Assembly (NCBI RefSeq): GCF_041447285.1
Contig: NZ_JBGMEB010000006.1
Location: 310,001-374,000, forward strand
DNA from: Methanomethylovorans sp041447285
GTDB lineage: Archaea > Halobacteriota > Methanosarcinia > Methanosarcinales > Methanosarcinaceae
Direction: 5' to 3'
DNA: 64,000 bases
In this document: in pieces, positions 43,938-50,893 of the stretch
Numbering within the stretch: the stretch's first letter is position 1
Layout of the letters: the number at the start of each line of letters is the position of its first letter
Notes under the pieces: generated by a model
Seen by the model: only the letters and a program-made list of their open reading frames with translations
What the model was told of the DNA's origin: nothing
Databases searched by the model: none
Program-made: the position numbers and the translations under genes

Positions 43938-44606
43938 TCATTTTTTTATTTTGTTGAATTTACCCATTTTGTAGTCGTATATAACCGGATCTCCAGTACT
44001 TAATTCAAACTTAGGGATATCCTCGTCTGATATGCCTTCTATGTATTTTATCACTGAGCGCAAACTGTTCCCATGGGCTACAACGATCACATCTTTATCT
44101 TTTTCAAGGAAGGGTATTATGTTATTCTTGAAATATGGTATTGTCCTTTCATACGTATCTTTAAGACTTTCTCCATCTGGAGGTGCAACATCGAAGCTCC
44201 TTCTCCAGATAAAGACCTGCTCCTCTCCGTAAACTTCACGGGCCTGTTGTTTGTTCTGTCCCTGAAGTTTTCCATAATACCGTTCATTCAAAGCCTCGCT
44301 GGAATATATGGGCATTTCAGTATCATCAAAGCGCATGGGATGATGGGACCAATTGTCTCTTTTCAAGTCATCATGCAGAAATATGCCTGTCTTTTTCTGA
44401 CACGATAATATCAGGAACAATGTAGTTTGTGCTCTTGTGAGCTTGGATGTAAAAGCCACATCAAATTCAAAAGATTCCAGATGTTTTGCACAGTCGATTG
44501 CTTCCCTTATGCCCTTTTCACTCAACGGAACATCGACCCAGCCTGCAAATCTGTTTTCCAGGTTCCAGCGTGATTCTCCATGTCTTACAAGCACAAGAAT
44601 GCTCAT
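43938..44606 (-). CDS. gpmA: 2,3-bisphosphoglycerate-dependent phosphoglycerate mutase
   Basis: Interconverts 3- and 2-phosphoglycerate. The 222 residues carry the RHGES motif (LVLVRHGESRWNLENRFAGW; phosphorylated His at residue 9), SEALNERYYGKLQG, and the second catalytic His in VVAHGNSLRSVIKY. Archaea more often use the cofactor-independent (ApgM) type, so this bacterial-type enzyme may be an acquired paralogue. AAGGTGAAAT before the ATG supports the start. With glpX and pgk it gives three gluconeogenic enzymes in the window, in separate units. Confidence 0.92.
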   Translation of the reverse strand: MSILVLVRHGESRWNLENRFAGWVDVPLSEKGIREAIDCAKHLESFEFDVAFTSKLTRAQTTLFLILSCQKKTGIFLHDDLKRDNWSHHPMRFDDTEMPIYSSEALNERYYGKLQGQNKQQAREVYGEEQVFIWRRSFDVAPPDGESLKDTYERTIPYFKNNIIPFLEKDKDVIVVAHGNSLRSVIKYIEGISDEDIPKFELSTGDPVIYDYKMGKFNKIKK

Positions 44607-44767
44607 TCCATTTCACCTTTTAATGATTGACATACTTTTGATTTAAATATATTCATGGCAAAGAAAACAAAGGTCTATAAAATCAATGGCATATGACTTC
44701 AAAATTATTCGTAGCTTAAACAAGTGATTTATAGGTATGAATCAATATTTATAACCAAAGTGGTATC

Positions 44768-45535
44768 ATGACAGCAAATAATCGATCGCTAATAAATTGT
44801 ATTCCGTTAATGTTGGCCATATTTTTCATTATGGCCTCATCAGGGTGCACGACCCCTCAGGCACAGGACGTGCTTAAAGGTAATATATCATTTGAAGAAC
44901 AAAATGTTTCATTTTCAAATGCAACAGCTTATGTGACAATTGAAGATGTAAGCATTGCAGATTCTCCCTCTATAGTTGTGGAAGAGCAGATTATATCAGG
45001 TCTATCTGTTAACGGCACAAGCAATACATTCCAGTATGCACTTTCAACAAGTAAATTGGAAGAAGCAAAGACCTATTCAATGTCTGTGCATATAGATGTA
45101 GATGGTGATGGAAATGTTTCACAGGCTGATTACATTACAACTCAGAACTACCCATTGACTTTGGCCTCAAAAACTTTGGACGTAGTAGTGCAGAAAGTCT
45201 CAGAGGATGGTACAGTGGCTAAAGTATTCACCGAGGAGCAGAATGGAACTTCATCAGATTTGAAGATTGGAGAACTTGCTGCTATAAGATTGGAAGAGAA
45301 CCCTACGACAGGGTATTCTTGGAACATGAGCTTTACAGATGGTCTGAAAGTGGTAAAGGATGAATATATTTCATCAGCACAGGCAGGAGTTGTAGGGGCT
45401 GGCGGTGTTCACGAATGGACCATCCAAGCCAGTAATGCAGGCCAGTATAATGTTTCAGGAATTTACAAAAGATCATGGGAAAACATCACCGGAGATGAGG
45501 ATACTTTTAATTTGACATTAAATGTAAATCCTTGA
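44768..45535 (+). CDS. Lipoprotein with YbaY-like and chagasin (I42 inhibitor) domains
   Basis: A secreted lipoprotein of 255 residues. The signal ends in the lipobox ASSGC (Cys near residue 27). Residues about 35-135 resemble the YbaY/YscW lipoprotein domain (ATAYVTIEDVSIADSPSIVVEE). Residues about 150-253 are a chagasin-type cysteine-protease inhibitor domain: ENPTTGYSW, GAGGVHEWTI, and YKRSWE in place of the usual RPW loop. Chagasin domains block papain-like proteases. The fusion is unusual. The ATG follows GTGGT. A strong terminator follows. Confidence 0.85.
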   Translation: MTANNRSLINCIPLMLAIFFIMASSGCTTPQAQDVLKGNISFEEQNVSFSNATAYVTIEDVSIADSPSIVVEEQIISGLSVNGTSNTFQYALSTSKLEEAKTYSMSVHIDVDGDGNVSQADYITTQNYPLTLASKTLDVVVQKVSEDGTVAKVFTEEQNGTSSDLKIGELAAIRLEENPTTGYSWNMSFTDGLKVVKDEYISSAQAGVVGAGGVHEWTIQASNAGQYNVSGIYKRSWENITGDEDTFNLTLNVNP

Positions 45536-45576
45536 AACCATTAATTATGGCATGAGAATATGATGCAATCTACGCT

Positions 45577-45612
45577 GCCTGAAGCATCTTCAGGCTTATT
45601 TTTTTTTATTTC
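45577..45612 (+). terminator. Terminator of the YbaY/chagasin lipoprotein gene
   Basis: Perfect 7-bp stem GCCTGAA/TTCAGGC with a 5-base loop, followed by TTATTTTTTTTTATTTC. Confidence 0.8.
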
Positions 45613-45749
45613 TTGAGTTACCTTTTATATAGTTTTCCCAACAACATAGTCACTGCTCTTTTTTGTGAAAGATAAACATCTATTTTTTAAATGTTGTCTT
45701 TTACTAAGGCTAATATGATCAAGAAAATATGGTAATAAAAGTAATCTAT

Positions 45750-45772
45750 TTAACAAGTAATGAACTTGTTAA
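45750..45772. promoter_or_regulatory. Perfect 9-bp inverted repeat upstream of the GH18-like surface gene
   Basis: TTAACAAGT, 5-base spacer, ACTTGTTAA. It lies about 82 bases before the start codon at 45854, in an AT-rich region where a promoter is expected. A regulator-binding site is likely, an attenuating hairpin less so. Confidence 0.4.
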
Positions 45773-45853
45773 TAATTGGGAGCTGAAAAATCATCTTAGT
45801 TCCCTTCCTTTATCTTTTCAAGCTTAGAAATCAATGTTCAAAAAGGTGATTAA

Positions 45854-47815
45854 ATGTTGACAAGATCACTTATTAAATTAATATGTATGTTTGTTGTGCT
45901 TCTGCTAATGACCGGATTTGCCAGTGCATTGACTGGAGCTGGCGGAGGAGAATGGAATTACAGTTCTACTTTGTATGTTCAGGAGAACTCAGGTAAAGAT
46001 CTTTCCGGATATCAGGTAAACATCTTACTTGACAGCTCGAATTTCAACTTTTCAGAAGCTGGTCCTCAGGGAAAAGATATAAGATTTGAATCTGGTGGAA
46101 AACAGCTTAGTTACTGGATAGAAAGCTGGGAGCAGGCTGCTGGAACAGCATCGGTTTGGGTGAAAGTTCCATACGTTAAATCTAATGGGCAGTCCGAAAT
46201 CAAGATGTATTACGGCAACACCCTTGCGGAAGATATGAGCAATGGTGCTTCTACTTTTGAACTTTTTGATGACTTTATCAATTCACGTCTTGAATACAGT
46301 ACATGGGAGTCCAATACTAATGGAGGCGGACAAGTTGGATTCAGTTCAGGTGTATGTAACCTTATAGTACCTGTGAAGCATCCTAACGGTTTTTCTGTGC
46401 TCAAGTCAAAGGAAGATTTCCCTATAAATTCAAGTCTTGTTGTTAAAAGGAAAAAAGTGACCACTGGTGAAGATACCAGAGGACCTATCCTGCTGCAAGG
46501 TTTTGTGGATCCACAAAGTGAGACAAAGAATTGGATACTCATGGAAACAGAACAGAATAGCGAGATGTATACCTCATGGAGTATTAAAAATAACAAGGCT
46601 AATCTGAAATATGAGCCTTGGGACCTGTCAGATGTGAATGTTCAGGATAACGTATGGTACATCTCGGAAACTGCCTGGTACCAGGAAGGCGATGAAATTA
46701 ACAAAGTGTCATGGTTCAAGAATGGTGTAAGAGACACTAAGATGGATGTAGTGTCCAGCGAAGAGACACCTTACGTTCCCGGGACCAATATGAAAATATT
46801 CCTCAAGTCCAATACTTATGTCGAGGGTTCACCCAACACAGGCTATATGGCTATTGATTATGTTTTTGTGCGTAAGTATACTTCACAGGAACCAACTGTA
46901 AGTTTCTCTAAAGCACAAACCGAAGAGCAGCCGGCAGAAGATGTTGAAGAAATCAAGATCCCAGAATTGGTTCTTCCTGAAGGAAAAGTATTGTCTGTAA
47001 GGTATTTTGATGTGGAGGATTACGATGATGCCATCCTCAGCCAGTTCAACAACAGTGGTGTAAACATGGTGTTCCTGAGAACAACCGAAGATACTATCTG
47101 GAAATGTGAACGGTTCATTAAGACTGCACATGCAAATAATATCAAAGTGTACGCTATGCTCTTTATTCCTGAAGGAACCAATGCAACATCTGGAAAAGAT
47201 CAGCTGATGTCGACTGTGAGTGCAATTCTGGACTACAATGCAAAATCCCTTTCTGATTTTGATGGTATAGACATTACCCTCGATCCATGTACAGAGGATA
47301 CTGAGCAGGCATGCCAGGATAATATGCTGCTTCTTGAAGAAGTAAGACAAAAAACAACGAATCAGATTCCTCTGGCAGTAGATGTACCTGCATCATATGA
47401 CATGGCAGAGCTGGCTAATGTTTCAGATAGTGTAGACCTTTTTGTGCTTATGACCTACGATGCTGAGGATCAGCTTAGTGACATTGATACAATTGCCGAT
47501 TCTCTTGCTCCGAAGATGGGAGAAATAAGGGTAGCAAATAGTAAAGCAATGATCGATGTGATGGTGCCTCATCTGCCTTCTGAGAATGCAACAACATCTG
47601 AACTTGTAGGTAGTGTATATGATTATTACACAAATGATCCTGCTTTTACAGGTGTTGTTATGACACTAGAAGAGGATTACTCGCAGATGATTCCGGCACC
47701 TGAAAACGCATCTACACAAGAAGAATCACAAACAAAACAAACTCCTGGGTTTGGAATTGTATCTGTGGTTCTGGGATTTGCTTTAGTGTACCAAATGAAG
47801 AAGGAAAAAAGATAA
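45854..47815 (+). CDS. Secreted DUF2341 + GH18-like protein with PGF-CTERM-like anchor
   Basis: A surface protein of 653 residues. Order: signal peptide (FVVLLLMTGFASA); DUF2341 domain (about 30-135; YQVNILLDSSNFNF); a lectin-like region (about 136-345); an acidic linker; a TIM-barrel-like domain (about 375-615) with GH18-type landmarks DFDGIDITLD and LFVLMTYDAED; and a C-terminus QTPGFGIVSVVLGFALVY-KKEKR that fits the PGF-CTERM sorting signal. The catalytic glutamate of GH18 (DxxDxDxE) is replaced by Asp, so the activity is uncertain. GGTGATTAAATG gives a good ribosome site. Confidence 0.82.
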   Translation: MLTRSLIKLICMFVVLLLMTGFASALTGAGGGEWNYSSTLYVQENSGKDLSGYQVNILLDSSNFNFSEAGPQGKDIRFESGGKQLSYWIESWEQAAGTASVWVKVPYVKSNGQSEIKMYYGNTLAEDMSNGASTFELFDDFINSRLEYSTWESNTNGGGQVGFSSGVCNLIVPVKHPNGFSVLKSKEDFPINSSLVVKRKKVTTGEDTRGPILLQGFVDPQSETKNWILMETEQNSEMYTSWSIKNNKANLKYEPWDLSDVNVQDNVWYISETAWYQEGDEINKVSWFKNGVRDTKMDVVSSEETPYVPGTNMKIFLKSNTYVEGSPNTGYMAIDYVFVRKYTSQEPTVSFSKAQTEEQPAEDVEEIKIPELVLPEGKVLSVRYFDVEDYDDAILSQFNNSGVNMVFLRTTEDTIWKCERFIKTAHANNIKVYAMLFIPEGTNATSGKDQLMSTVSAILDYNAKSLSDFDGIDITLDPCTEDTEQACQDNMLLLEEVRQKTTNQIPLAVDVPASYDMAELANVSDSVDLFVLMTYDAEDQLSDIDTIADSLAPKMGEIRVANSKAMIDVMVPHLPSENATTSELVGSVYDYYTNDPAFTGVVMTLEEDYSQMIPAPENASTQEESQTKQTPGFGIVSVVLGFALVYQMKKEKR

Positions 47816-47833
47816 AAAATACAAACTGGAGAA

Positions 47834-47851
47834 AAGAGGCTTAAACCTCTT
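47834..47851. terminator. Bidirectional hairpin between convergent genes
   Basis: Stem AAGAGG/CCTCTT with a 6-base loop, followed by CCTTTTTATT on the plus strand and a T-run on the minus strand. It ends both the GH18-like gene and the acyl-CoA ligase gene. Confidence 0.6.
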
Positions 47852-49490
47852 CCTTTTTATTCTCCAGCAATTTTACAGCAAGTTCCCTTAGCTTGAACTT
47901 CTGAATTTTACCGCTTGCAGTAAGCGGATATTCGTTCACAAAGAATATATGCTTTGGAACTTTGTACCTGGCGATCTTTGTGCGGGCGTAATCCTGAATA
48001 TCTTCTTCTGTAAGTTGTACTCCATCATTCAGCATCACAAAAGCACCCACGATCTCTCCATATTTTTCATCAGGAATACCTACTACTTGTGCATCCTTCA
48101 CACCATCAACGGTATACAGGAACTCTTCGATTTCTCTTGGATATACATTCTCTCCGCCACGGATGATCATGTCCTTGATACGACCAGTGATGCGGTAGTA
48201 GCCGTTATCATCGCAGGTACCCAGATCTCCGCTGTGCAGCCAGCCTTTTTCATCAATAGCCTTTTTTGTTTCCTCTGGCATTTTGTAGTAGCCTTTCATT
48301 ACATTATAACCCCGACAGCAGATCTCACCTATGGTATTTGGTGGGAGTGGGTCATAGGTTTCAGGATCCAGTACAGCAGCTTCCACACCTGGGAAAGCTT
48401 TCCCTACAGTTTCCACACGTAGCTCTACAGCATCATCAGTAGTAGTCTGAGTGATTCCGGGAGAAGCTTCAGTAAGACCATAGACACTGGTTATTTCTGT
48501 GCAATGCATGTCTTTTATGACTCTTTTCATAGCATCGATCGGGCAGGTAGAACCTGCCATTATTCCAGTACGCAGGGAAGAAAGATCGAACATCTTGAAC
48601 ATTGGATGAGTATATTCGGCAATGAACATCGTGGGCACGCCGTACAAAGCTGTACACTTTTCTTTCTGGATAGCTGCCAACACCATTAGTGGATCATAGA
48701 GCTCAAGCATCACGAGAGTTGCTCCATGGGTGAGGATGGCCATTACTCCCAGCACGATTCCAAAGCAGTGGAATAACGGTACAGGAAGGCATAGACGGTC
48801 TTTAGAGGTAAACTTTTGTCTGTCTCCAATAGAAAGTCCGTTGTTTAAGATGTTGCTGTGTGTCAGCATAACGCCTTTAGGGAAACCGGTGGTACCTGAT
48901 GTGTACTGCATATTCACTACTTCATTGCAGTTAAGTGACTCTTTGATCCTGTGGAGTTCCTCATCATTGCCATGTTTTCCAAGCAATAGAAGCTCAGCAC
49001 TGTTGTACATACCCCGGTGTTTCTCCTGGCCGATGAATATAACACTTTTAAGGTATGGGAACCTCTCACTGCGCAACTTCCCGCGCTGTTGCGTTTTAAG
49101 TTCAGGCACAAGTTCGTACATTATACTGATATAATCAACATCTCGGAATCCATCAATGATCGCCAGAGCTTTCATATCAGACTGCTTGATCACATATTCT
49201 GCTTCATGGCTCTTGTAAGCAGTATTGACAGTTACAAGCACAGCTCCTATCTTAGCAGTGGCAAACATGAAGGTCAGCCAATCGGGAACGTTTTTAGCCC
49301 ATATCCCTACATGGTCTCCTTTTCCAATTCCTATAGCCAGCAATCCTTTAGCAAGTGTATTGACTCGCTCGTCGAACTCCTTATATGTGAACCTAAGATC
49401 CCTGTCAGGGTATACCATGAATTCCCTGTCTGGATCATTTGCCACCACATTTTCCAAAACTGCGCCCAGAGTATCTTCAATAAAAGGCAT
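47841..49490 (-). CDS. Acyl-CoA synthetase (AMP-binding)
   Basis: Adenylate-forming acyl-CoA ligase of 549 residues. Motifs: QYTSGTTGFPKGVML (P-loop, about residue 195), VYGLTEASPGITQTT, GWLHSGDLGTCDDNGYYRI, the hinge GRIKDMIIRGGENVYP and the catalytic lysine in TASGKIQKFKLRE. It looks like a medium-chain or fatty-acid type ligase. It is the last of three genes: HTH-cupin regulator, thioesterase, ligase. The archaeon has no obvious beta-oxidation genes here, so the acid it activates is unknown. Confidence 0.93.
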   Translation of the reverse strand: MPFIEDTLGAVLENVVANDPDREFMVYPDRDLRFTYKEFDERVNTLAKGLLAIGIGKGDHVGIWAKNVPDWLTFMFATAKIGAVLVTVNTAYKSHEAEYVIKQSDMKALAIIDGFRDVDYISIMYELVPELKTQQRGKLRSERFPYLKSVIFIGQEKHRGMYNSAELLLLGKHGNDEELHRIKESLNCNEVVNMQYTSGTTGFPKGVMLTHSNILNNGLSIGDRQKFTSKDRLCLPVPLFHCFGIVLGVMAILTHGATLVMLELYDPLMVLAAIQKEKCTALYGVPTMFIAEYTHPMFKMFDLSSLRTGIMAGSTCPIDAMKRVIKDMHCTEITSVYGLTEASPGITQTTTDDAVELRVETVGKAFPGVEAAVLDPETYDPLPPNTIGEICCRGYNVMKGYYKMPEETKKAIDEKGWLHSGDLGTCDDNGYYRITGRIKDMIIRGGENVYPREIEEFLYTVDGVKDAQVVGIPDEKYGEIVGAFVMLNDGVQLTEEDIQDYARTKIARYKVPKHIFFVNEYPLTASGKIQKFKLRELAVKLLENKKEEV

Positions 49491-49521
49491 TTCATATCCC
49501 CCTTTATTCTTGATTTTCAGC

Positions 49522-49932
49522 TCACTTTTTGTCTTCAGTTATCAGATGTTCCTGAAGTTTTTTCCTAATATCATCCGGTATAGGCATAGATTTCTTGTTC
49601 AGAAAATCGTAGTGAACTGTCACAGCCTGTCCTTTTGCTCTAAGGGAGCCGCGTTGCCAGGCTTCATGAGCTATGACAAAAGAGGTATTGCCTATCCTTG
49701 CAATGTAGGTGCGGATTTCCACATCATCTCCGTAGTACATTTCTCCCAGGTAATCGAACTCTGTCCTGGCAAGAATTAATTTCCATTTCTCATAGCTAAG
49801 ATCAAGGTCAGGGGTGAAGAACCTGAACACCGGGTTTCTGGCTTCCTCGAACCATTCGGAGATAGCTATGTTGTTAATATGTCTCAGACCATCTGCATCT
49901 CCAAATCTGGGTGTGACTGTAGTAATTATCAT
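49522..49932 (-). CDS. Acyl-CoA thioesterase (4-hydroxybenzoyl-CoA thioesterase type hot-dog fold)
   Basis: Hot-dog-fold thioesterase of 136 residues. The family motif is PRFGDADGLRHINNIAISEWFEEAR, in short the DADGLRHINN loop around residues 12-21, with the catalytic Asp. AAAAAGGCGAT precedes the ATG. It lies 13 bases after the HTH-cupin gene and 31 before the ligase. Having a ligase and a thioesterase with opposite effects in one operon suggests control of an acyl-CoA pool. Confidence 0.9.
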   Translation of the reverse strand: MIITTVTPRFGDADGLRHINNIAISEWFEEARNPVFRFFTPDLDLSYEKWKLILARTEFDYLGEMYYGDDVEIRTYIARIGNTSFVIAHEAWQRGSLRAKGQAVTVHYDFLNKKSMPIPDDIRKKLQEHLITEDKK

Positions 49933-49945
49933 GTATATCGCCTTT

Positions 49946-50524
49946 TTAAAGAGGAGTATATACTACTGCAAGTATCTGAGCATCACTGTCACCGGATGCA
50001 TGTACGTGATGGGGGACAACAGAATCATAATATATGCTGTCACCTGCATTGAGCTTGTACTGCTCTTTTCCATACAGGATCTCTATCTGGCCTTTGAGCA
50101 CATAGATGAACTCTTCTCCTTCATGTGCTGAAGGGTTTATATCTGCACATCCCAGCGGATGCACATCTATGAGGAAAGGTTCCATATGACGGTCTATTTT
50201 GTTGGATGCCAGGGCTGAGAACTCCAGTATGCTTCTCTGTGGGGTTGGGCAGTTACCAGAGAACCTTACTATCTGCTCAGATTTCCCGGATCTTACAACA
50301 ACAGGTGAGTTTTGTGTGGCATCATCAAGGAAAGTACCCAGACGCACTCCAAGTGCACGGGCAATTTGTAAAAGGGGTGTCAATGAGGGTATAAAAGCAC
50401 CATTTTCAAGCTGTTGTATAAGTTCTACACTGCTATGGCTTGCTTCTGCCAGCTCTTCAACTGACATTTCCCGTGCTTCACGCAACTGGCGTATCTTGTT
50501 ACCGACTAGGTTCTTCTCTGACAT
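49946..50524 (-). CDS. XRE-type HTH regulator with cupin sensor domain
   Basis: Transcription regulator of 192 residues. The HTH_3 domain is residues 8-65 (IRQLREAREMSVEELAEASH; SVELIQQLENGAFIPS). The cupin domain is about 110-190 (EGEEFIYVLKGQIEILYG; DSIYYDSVVPHHVHASG), which usually binds a small ligand or metal. It is the first gene of the thioesterase/ligase operon, so it is probably the operon's own regulator. GAGGT before the ATG supports the start. Confidence 0.93.
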   Translation of the reverse strand: MSEKNLVGNKIRQLREAREMSVEELAEASHSSVELIQQLENGAFIPSLTPLLQIARALGVRLGTFLDDATQNSPVVVRSGKSEQIVRFSGNCPTPQRSILEFSALASNKIDRHMEPFLIDVHPLGCADINPSAHEGEEFIYVLKGQIEILYGKEQYKLNAGDSIYYDSVVPHHVHASGDSDAQILAVVYTPL

Positions 50525-50843
50525 GTTCCTACCTCTTTCTTTGTACTAGTCTGAACTCATATGCGATTGTGAGTTAAAAAATTATCCATTTAAATCGCGT
50601 TTACAAGAATGCGTAAGCTGAAAAGAGAACTATAAGGGTTTTGTTGGCAACATTTTGTATGATATTTAACATTTTGATATGTTTCAGGTTGAATAATGTT
50701 TACACTTCTTTACTACACAATGATAAACGAATTATCTATGTCTATGCATCGTGTAATGCGTCTATTGATTATCTTTTTTGAGATGTAATTGTTGACAGTC
50801 CATCAAAAGCTCTAAATATAAATATGTTAGTATATTAGGCGAA

Positions 50844-50857
50844 GTATATTTTTAAAA
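50844..50857 (+). promoter_or_regulatory. TATA-like element of the second LVIVD gene
   Basis: GTATATTTTTAAAA, about 40-50 bases before the ATG. Transcription would begin near 50870, inside or next to the leader hairpin. Confidence 0.4.
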
Positions 50858-50866
50858 ACAATTCTA

Positions 50867-50882
50867 AGTCCTCATAAGGACT
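50867..50882 (+). promoter_or_regulatory. Leader hairpin directly before the ribosome site
   Basis: Perfect 6-bp stem AGTCCT/AGGACT with a 4-base loop. GGTGAT follows at once (50883-50888), then the ATG at 50894. The mRNA may begin with this hairpin. Confidence 0.45.
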
Positions 50883-50893
50883 GGTGATATAAT

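Larger units (their letters stand above)
45536..45853. other. Intergenic region with terminator and dyad
   Basis: Holds the terminator of the lipoprotein gene at 45577-45612 and a 9-bp perfect inverted repeat at 45750-45772, in front of the DUF2341/GH18-like gene. No coding sequence is supported in the rest. Confidence 0.6.
50525..50893. other. Divergent promoter region between the HTH-cupin gene and the LVIVD gene
   Basis: No gene. It is AT-rich and must contain the promoters of both divergent genes. A TATA-like GTATATTTTTAAAA at 50844-50857 and a leader hairpin serve the plus-strand gene. A TTACAC ... GTGTAA pair near 50700-50755 is too weak to call. Confidence 0.5.

Noticed and set aside
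43925..43948. Weak hairpin and T-run after the thioredoxin gene
   Set aside because: Only 4-5 pairs in the stem; too weak to call a terminator, although the T-run could act alone.
44653..44695. Short ATG frame of 13 codons upstream of the lipoprotein gene (starts MAKKTKVYK)
   Set aside because: Too short, no ribosome site, and it lies where a promoter is expected.
50700..50755. TTACAC ... GTGTAA pair in the divergent promoter region
   Set aside because: Six-base arms about 45 bases apart are expected by chance in AT-rich DNA.
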